Part shown: piece after piece, positions 6,877-10,454 of the stretch
Position numbering within the stretch: the stretch's first letter is position 1
How the letters are laid out: each line of letters begins with the position of its first letter
Origin: an uncultured Clostridia bacterium
GTDB taxonomy: Bacteria; Bacillota; Clostridia; Oscillospirales; Oscillospiraceae
Assembly: GCA_947176425.1 (NCBI GenBank)
Contig: CAMWQV010000031.1
Span: forward strand, 1 to 10,454
Reading direction: 5' to 3'
DNA length: 10,454 nucleotides
The notes under the pieces: generated by a model
Database searches by the model: none
What the model saw: only the letters and a program-made list of their open reading frames with translations
Told to the model about the DNA's origin: nothing
Program-made: the position numbers and the translations under genes

Positions 6877-8316
6877 TCAGCGAATATCCTGTACCACAAT
6901 CTCCGCCGGTGTGTCCAGGCACTCCGGGTCCTGCAAAATTCTCCGGAAGAAACGCAGCACCGAAGCGAAATAGAAACCGTCACAAATCCGTTCATCTGTG
7001 ACAAACGTATAATCGATGTACCGTTTTAAAACGACAGTACCGTTCTTACCCAATTCTTTCACCCTGTATTTTTTCCCCAGCGATACGAATACAGGCACAT
7101 TCCCGAAATCATACAGATGGTGATAGATCGGCGGGATGCCCAGCGAGGCCATGGATGTAATATACAGCGACCCGTGAAAGGGACTGAGTTTTGTCAGCGC
7201 ACGGGGCAGGCAGCCGAAGTAATCCAGAAACCGCAGCGACCACATGGCCAGCAGCAGGACCGGTCCCGGGATCAGGTCCAGGGCGCGGGCCAGCAGGTCA
7301 AAACTGGTCTGGTCTGTGGGCGCGGCCTTGATCGACATCACTTTCTCCTGAAGTTTCCGGTACACGTCCTCCGCGGTATCCGCAGGGCTTAAATAGAGCT
7401 TGATGACCGTATCCGGGGATTCCAGGGTCATCTCGGGCTTGACGTTCATTGCAATCTCGATCTCCGGCCGGCTGTATGCCCGCTGTCCGGAGATAAAGCG
7501 GTTGACGCCCGGATACTGCGCCACGCACCGCGCATAAGCGGCCAGCACCACATGCAGTGTGCCAAAGCCCCGCAGTCCTTCCCGTCTCTTGCGGTGGATA
7601 TAGGCGTCCAGAGCAGTGCATTCCATCCTGTCATGAAGGAAATTCGAGGATGTATTTCGTGTGACCATAATATACGGCGAGACCCGCCACACCGGATCGA
7701 CTGTCCGCAGACGCCGCCCGTCGTTTCGGTCACCCCAGCCCGGCGTCCAGCCCTGCCGCTCCCGTTTCTCCATAGAGACCGCAGCCAGCAGCAGCGCGGT
7801 CATTGTCATCAGCACCGTCAGTTCGGCCAGGAAATGCCACCAGTGCGGCGTCCATACTGCCCGCGGTGTGGTGTACAGTTGGAGGAAACGCCGCTGGACA
7901 GCATCCTCTACAACAGAGTGATAGGCCAGCGCACATCCGACCACCCCGCCGAACAGCCACTTGTTCAGGCCGTGCCGCACCGTCGCGTAATAAAGACCCG
8001 CCGTGACCAGATACAGCCCCCAGCAGAACAGCCGGTGTCCTGGAGAGAACCCAGCCGCTTTCACCGCAAAAAACACGCAGCCCAGCGCCACCGGTACAGC
8101 CGTGCGGTAGAGACGGTCTCCAGCGTCGGTCAGCAGTGACGCCGCAAACAATATACAGGCGATCACCGGCAGTACCTCCTGCCACCAGAATTCTCCTCTG
8201 GGAGCGCGGACGCCTGCATAATACACGATCCGCAGCACAGCGGCGCAGAACATCAGCCCGGCGGAGAGCAAAACAGCTATATTCAGTTTTGGTATGATGT
8301 AATATTTCTTATTCAT
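6877..8316 (-). CDS. Polytopic membrane protein with C-terminal E2/CAT-fold acyltransferase-like domain, catalytic His missing
   Basis: This 479-residue protein (numbered from the ATG at 8316) has about six membrane segments in residues 11-181 (roughly 11-35, 45-63, 70-88, 95-113, 118-136, 160-181). A charged linker follows, then a domain (about 203-470) like the catalytic core of 2-oxo acid dehydrogenase E2. Similar parts are GFGTLHVVLAAYARCVAQYP...NRF (251-274), GSLYITSMASLGIPP (382-396), VPVFVSLGK (407-415) and the C-terminal DERICDG (441-447). In active E2 and chloramphenicol acetyltransferases this last motif reads HxxxDG; here Glu replaces the His while the Asp-Gly stays. No lipoyl or subunit-binding domain is present, and no E1 or E3 gene is nearby, so it is not an ordinary dehydrogenase component. 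It may be a membrane-bound acyl-binding or altered acyltransferase protein; function unknown. A GTG at 8340 would add eight residues. I prefer the ATG because a -10 box lies between the two. Neither start has a Shine-Dalgarno sequence. Confidence 0.8.
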   Translation of the reverse strand: MNKKYYIIPKLNIAVLLSAGLMFCAAVLRIVYYAGVRAPRGEFWWQEVLPVIACILFAASLLTDAGDRLYRTAVPVALGCVFFAVKAAGFSPGHRLFCWGLYLVTAGLYYATVRHGLNKWLFGGVVGCALAYHSVVEDAVQRRFLQLYTTPRAVWTPHWWHFLAELTVLMTMTALLLAAVSMEKRERQGWTPGWGDRNDGRRLRTVDPVWRVSPYIMVTRNTSSNFLHDRMECTALDAYIHRKRREGLRGFGTLHVVLAAYARCVAQYPGVNRFISGQRAYSRPEIEIAMNVKPEMTLESPDTVIKLYLSPADTAEDVYRKLQEKVMSIKAAPTDQTSFDLLARALDLIPGPVLLLAMWSLRFLDYFGCLPRALTKLSPFHGSLYITSMASLGIPPIYHHLYDFGNVPVFVSLGKKYRVKELGKNGTVVLKRYIDYTFVTDERICDGFYFASVLRFFRRILQDPECLDTPAEIVVQDIR

Positions 8317-8322
8317 AGTTAT

Positions 8323-8351
8323 AGTATACTTGATTTCCACAAAAAATACAA
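8323..8351 (-). promoter_or_regulatory. Promoter of the membrane/E2-like gene; possibly leaderless
   Basis: Read on the - strand, TTGTAT (8351-8346) and TATACT (8328-8323) are 17 bases apart. Transcription would begin near 8316, the first base of the ATG. No Shine-Dalgarno sequence precedes that ATG. The transcript may therefore be leaderless, which is uncommon in Bacillota, or a different upstream promoter may be used. Confidence 0.55.
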
Positions 8352-8358
8352 GTGCTTT

Positions 8359-8370
8359 TTCCTGCAGGAA
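8359..8370. promoter_or_regulatory. 12-bp perfect palindrome between divergent promoters
   Basis: TTCCTGCAGGAA reads the same on both strands. It lies just upstream of the leftward -35 box (8351) and 20 bases before the rightward -35 box (8391), a place suited to an operator for either or both genes. No regulator gene is in the window, so this stays a guess. Confidence 0.3.
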
Positions 8371-8390
8371 CAGAGCGGCAGCATCTCTGC

Positions 8391-8419
8391 TTGACAGTCC
8401 TCACACACCGTAGTAAAAT
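8391..8419 (+). promoter_or_regulatory. Promoter of the attenuated MFS efflux gene
   Basis: A perfect TTGACA (8391-8396) and TAAAAT (8414-8419) lie 17 bases apart. The start is expected near 8426, leaving about 130 nt of leader before the transporter ATG at 8557. Strong promoter plus long structured leader indicates control after transcription initiation. Confidence 0.75.
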
Positions 8420-8455
8420 ACATCTGCAAACTGTTCCATTGAGAGGTAATCTTTT

Positions 8456-8476
8456 ATGTACACTCCTCGCAGATAA
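8456..8476 (+). CDS. Six-residue leader peptide MYTPRR of the attenuator
   Basis: ATG TAC ACT CCT CGC AGA TAA encodes MYTPRR. It is preceded by GAGAGG (8441-8446) at 9-base spacing, a good ribosome binding site for so short a frame. Its codons form the left arm of the stem that covers the transporter's Shine-Dalgarno sequence. By analogy with erm, cat and msrD leaders, a ribosome held here by a translation-blocking drug would open that stem. The peptide is not a known arrest sequence to me, and two consecutive Arg codons before the stop are the likely pause site. Confidence 0.6.
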   Translation: MYTPRR

Positions 8477-8549
8477 GAAAAACAAAAGCTTTTTGCAGAT
8501 CGGGCGGCGTACGTCCGGTCTAAGTTTCGTTTTTCTCATCTGAAAGGAG
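8463..8549 (+). promoter_or_regulatory. Translational attenuator: leader-peptide codons pair with the MFS Shine-Dalgarno sequence
   Basis: The 21-base arm 8463-8483 pairs with 8529-8549 at 18 of 21 positions. CTCCT (8463-8467) pairs with AGGAG (8545-8549), CAGAT (8470-8474) pairs with ATCTG (8538-8542), and AGAAAAAC (8476-8483) pairs with GTTTTTCT (8529-8536), with a 2x2 internal loop and one mismatch. The right arm includes the transporter's AAAGGAG (8543-8549), 7 bases before its ATG. In the folded state the site is hidden. A ribosome stalled on the upstream MYTPRR frame would melt the arm and expose it. Pairings were read by eye and no folding energy was computed. Confidence 0.7.
8497..8521 (+). 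terminator. Inner hairpin of the leader, possible attenuating terminator
   Basis: AGATCGGGCG (8497-8506) pairs fully with CGTCCGGTCT (8512-8521), including two G-T pairs, around a GCGTA loop. AAGTTTCGTTTTTC follows, so the element could also act as an intrinsic terminator. The T-run begins nine bases after the stem, which weakens that reading. It would then be a nucleating stem inside the larger SD-hiding fold. Confidence 0.45.
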
Positions 8550-8556
8550 TATTTCT

Positions 8557-9699
8557 ATGCCCAAAAATCAAACAATTTGCCTGCTCTGTGTGGTCTCACT
8601 CTTACAGGGTATGGTGTTTTATGCGCCGGTTGCCACGCTTTACCGTCAGGCTGCCGGGGTTGGCTTGACGGAAATTGCTCTGCTGGAGAGCATTTCTCTG
8701 GTGCTGTCCCTGCTTCTGGAGCTGCCCTGGGGGGTGGCGGCGGACCGAATCGGTTACCGCAACACTATGGTGGTATGCAGCGGGCTGTTTTTTCTCTCTA
8801 AGATCGTATTCTGGCGTGCGGAGGGGTTCGTGTGGTTTCTAGTGGAGCGGCTCATACTGTCAGTGGTTATCTCCGGCGTGTCCGGGGTGGATTCCGCCAT
8901 GATCTACCTCTCCTCACCGGAGGAGGAACAGCAGAAAAACTTTGCTCTCTATAGTGGACTGGGGACAGTGGGGATGCTTGCGGCATCCTTGCTGTACTCC
9001 TTGTACTTTGGGGGTAACTACCGGCTGACGGCCTTCTGGACCATGGCAGTCTACGGCGCGGCGGCGGTGTTTGCCCTGTTTTTGCAGGAGCCGCCCCACA
9101 CCCCAGCGAGGGAGGAGACAGGAACACTCCTTCCGGTGCTGCTCAGCGTACTGCGCAGGCCAAGGCTCTTGCTGATGATTTTTGCCTTTGCCTGCTTCGG
9201 GGGGGCCCGGCAGTCGGTGACTGTCTTTTTGAACCAGCTGCAATATGCGCGCTGCGGCGTGCCTGCACAGTGGCTGGGGTATATTGCCGCCGGGATGCAG
9301 GTGATGGGCCTGCTGGGTGTGCTGTCCGGGCGGCTGATCCGCACTTTGGGAGAATATCGGACCGGACTGCTGCTGATGGGTCTTGGAGCCGTGGCGTGTG
9401 TCGCGTTGGCGCTGACTGATTCAGCCGCGCTGTCGGTGGCTGGGGTTGGGCTGATCACGCTGGCAGGCAGCCTGTTGGGACCCATTCAGTCGGTAGCAGA
9501 AAACCGCCGTGTGCGTACTGCCGCCCGTGCTACGGAGTTATCCGTATATGCTATGGTATCGGATGCTCTGACGGCGGGGATCAATGTGGCATTTGGCAGG
9601 GCAGCGGAGGTATCCCTGCCACTGTCGCTGTGGCTGGGCGCGGGCTTATGCGCTGTGGGCTGTGCGGCTTACGCAGCCGCGGAATGCAAACGACAGTAA
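8557..9699 (+). CDS. MFS transporter, probable antibiotic efflux pump
   Basis: This 380-residue major facilitator superfamily protein has about twelve hydrophobic segments in two halves. It carries the loop 2-3 signature GVAADRIGYR (59-68), which is motif A with D63, G66 and R68. A related loop (LSGRLIRTLGEYRTG) lies in the second half. VSGVDSAMIYLS (about 108-119) resembles drug-efflux MFS members. The inner-membrane proton antiport role follows from the family. The substrate cannot be read from sequence, but control by a leader-peptide attenuator points to a ribosome-targeting drug such as a macrolide, lincosamide, phenicol or tetracycline. AAAGGAG (8543-8549) lies 7 bases before the ATG. 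No terminator is visible after the stop, so some readthrough into the cardiolipin synthase gene is possible. An alternative is a sugar or metabolite exporter. Confidence 0.88.
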   Translation: MPKNQTICLLCVVSLLQGMVFYAPVATLYRQAAGVGLTEIALLESISLVLSLLLELPWGVAADRIGYRNTMVVCSGLFFLSKIVFWRAEGFVWFLVERLILSVVISGVSGVDSAMIYLSSPEEEQQKNFALYSGLGTVGMLAASLLYSLYFGGNYRLTAFWTMAVYGAAAVFALFLQEPPHTPAREETGTLLPVLLSVLRRPRLLLMIFAFACFGGARQSVTVFLNQLQYARCGVPAQWLGYIAAGMQVMGLLGVLSGRLIRTLGEYRTGLLLMGLGAVACVALALTDSAALSVAGVGLITLAGSLLGPIQSVAENRRVRTAARATELSVYAMVSDALTAGINVAFGRAAEVSLPLSLWLGAGLCAVGCAAYAAAECKRQ

Positions 9700-9706
9700 G
9701 ATGTAA

Positions 9707-9764
9707 TTTTCAGAGTTGTAATATTGGGGAGTTTGTGTTATGGTAACAGGGAGAATTCTGAAAA
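9707..9764. repeat. Inverted repeat flanking the cls promoter region
   Basis: TTTTCAGAGTT (9707-9717) can pair with AATTCTGAAAA (9754-9764), 11 positions with one G-T pair and a 36-base loop. The right arm abuts the ribosome binding site of the next gene. In readthrough RNA from the MFS gene this stem could limit cls translation; in DNA it could be an operator. Confidence 0.3.
9716..9744 (+). promoter_or_regulatory. Possible promoter of the cardiolipin synthase gene
   Basis: TTGTAA (9716-9721) and TATGGT (9739-9744) are 17 bases apart, with an extended -10 TG at 9736-9737. The -10 box is weak. It would give a leader of about 30 nt containing the AGAGGAAGG ribosome binding site. Confidence 0.4.
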
Positions 9765-9779
9765 GAGGAAGGCATTTTC

Positions 9780-10454
9780 ATGGCGCAAGAAAAGAAGATT
9801 CATTTTGACGAAGAAAAGATTCTACTGCTGAACAAAGGCAAACGCGGCCTGCTCCGGCTGATATTTGGCCGTACAGGTATCATAGTATTGCTGCTGGCAA
9901 TACAGCTGTTCCTGCTGTTAGACGGCTTCTGGAAGTTGAGCGGCCTGAGTCTAAACGGCTACACGTTCTATGGCGGCTCTATGCTGTTGAGCGTGACGGT
10001 CGTGCTGCTGATAGTCAATAAACCGGAAAATCCTGCGGTCAAGATCACCTGGATCTTTCTGATCATGCTGGCTCCGGTGTTTGCGGTCCCGTTTTATCTC
10101 TTTGTAAAAATGGAGTGGGGACACCGTCTGGCACGGGCGCGTTCGGAAGAAATCTCGCAGAAGACCGCCCATTATGTACCCGATAACGCGGAGACAGTCC
10201 GGGAACTGCGGAGATGCAGTCCGCAGCTGGCAAGCCTGGCCGCCTATATGCAGAATACGAACCGGCAGGTCTTTTATCAAAATTCAGACGCGAAATATTT
10301 TCCGCAGGGAGAAGATTTTTTTGAGGAGGTGCTGCGGCAGCTGAAACAGGCGGAACACTTTATTTTTCTGGAATATTTTATTATTGAAGAAGGGTATATG
10401 TGGGGCCGCATTCTCCGTATACTGGAACAAAATGTTAAGAAAGGCGTAGACGTC
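9780..10454 (+). CDS. cls: Cardiolipin synthase, N-terminal part (runs off the window)
   Basis: 225 codons are open to the window end. The enzyme joins two phosphatidylglycerol molecules into cardiolipin plus glycerol at the membrane. The N-terminus has three hydrophobic segments (about 32-50, 62-78 and 88-106), more than the usual two of Firmicute Cls and like the longer clostridial forms. The start of the phospholipase D-type domain is recognisable in the stretch DFFEEVLRQLKQAEHFIFLEYF (about 181-202), followed by GYMWGRILRILEQNVKKGVDV. Both catalytic HKD motifs would lie beyond the window. AGAGGAAGG (9764-9772) precedes the ATG by 7 bases. The family call is good; completeness cannot be judged. 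Confidence 0.87.
   Translation, partial: MAQEKKIHFDEEKILLLNKGKRGLLRLIFGRTGIIVLLLAIQLFLLLDGFWKLSGLSLNGYTFYGGSMLLSVTVVLLIVNKPENPAVKITWIFLIMLAPVFAVPFYLFVKMEWGHRLARARSEEISQKTAHYVPDNAETVRELRRCSPQLASLAAYMQNTNRQVFYQNSDAKYFPQGEDFFEEVLRQLKQAEHFIFLEYFIIEEGYMWGRILRILEQNVKKGVDV

Noticed and set aside
7552..8139. A 195-codon + strand frame opposite the membrane/E2-like gene
   Set aside because: Its translation is rich in Arg, Pro and Gln and lacks any motif, while the - strand frame has membrane segments and E2-core landmarks.
6877..8316. A standard 2-oxo acid dehydrogenase E2 component
   Set aside because: No lipoyl or peripheral-subunit-binding domain, six membrane segments instead, the catalytic His replaced, and no E1 or E3 genes beside it.
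1..10454. CRISPR array, tRNA, rRNA, insertion sequence or prophage genes
   Set aside because: I looked on both strands and saw no regular spaced repeats, no tRNA-like T-loop/CCA pattern, no rRNA-like conserved stretch and no transposase or integrase motif.

Overview
The window looks like a moderately GC-rich chromosome of an anaerobic, low-oxygen-lifestyle Bacillota, most likely class Clostridia and perhaps Oscillospirales. The reasons are AGGAG-type ribosome binding sites, sigma-A-type promoters, a Firmicute-type cardiolipin synthase, and a NusG-II/Gx/flavin-reductase cluster of the kind found in gut Clostridia. The taxon is an inference. I see no rRNA, tRNA, CRISPR array, transposase or phage gene.

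Layout. (1) 64-3244, + strand: a strong promoter and one long gene that fuses an endonuclease Q-type PHP/zinc-finger module to a UvrD/PcrA-type SF1 helicase. It carries two sequences that look like sliding-clamp-binding motifs. (2) 3245-3618: a gap with an AT-rich core (33% G+C over 3361-3480) and no gene I can support. It ends in a good promoter. (3) 3620-6732, + strand: a three-gene operon of a membrane-anchored NusG-domain-II protein, a Gx-family membrane protein (a pair resembling EetA/EetB of flavin-based extracellular electron transfer) and a membrane-anchored reductase with two FMN-binding domains and a fumarate-reductase-type FAD domain. The operon probably carries electrons across the membrane to an extracytoplasmic fumarate-like acceptor. 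(4) 6835-6870: a strong hairpin terminator between convergent genes. (5) 6877-8316, - strand: an unusual protein with about six membrane segments followed by a dihydrolipoyl-acyltransferase (E2/CAT-fold) domain whose catalytic His is replaced by Glu. (6) 8391-9699, + strand: an MFS efflux-type transporter behind a leader that encodes a six-residue peptide. The leader can fold so that the peptide's codons pair with the transporter's Shine-Dalgarno sequence, an arrangement like an antibiotic-inducible translational attenuator. (7) 9780 to the window end: the 5' part of a cardiolipin synthase gene.

The units appear to be separate transcription units with separate jobs: DNA repair, extracytoplasmic respiration, an unknown membrane acyltransferase-like protein, drug efflux and membrane lipid synthesis. 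The most promising items are the attenuator leader, the EndoQ-UvrD fusion with its two clamp motifs, and the membrane/E2-like fusion with a degenerate active site.
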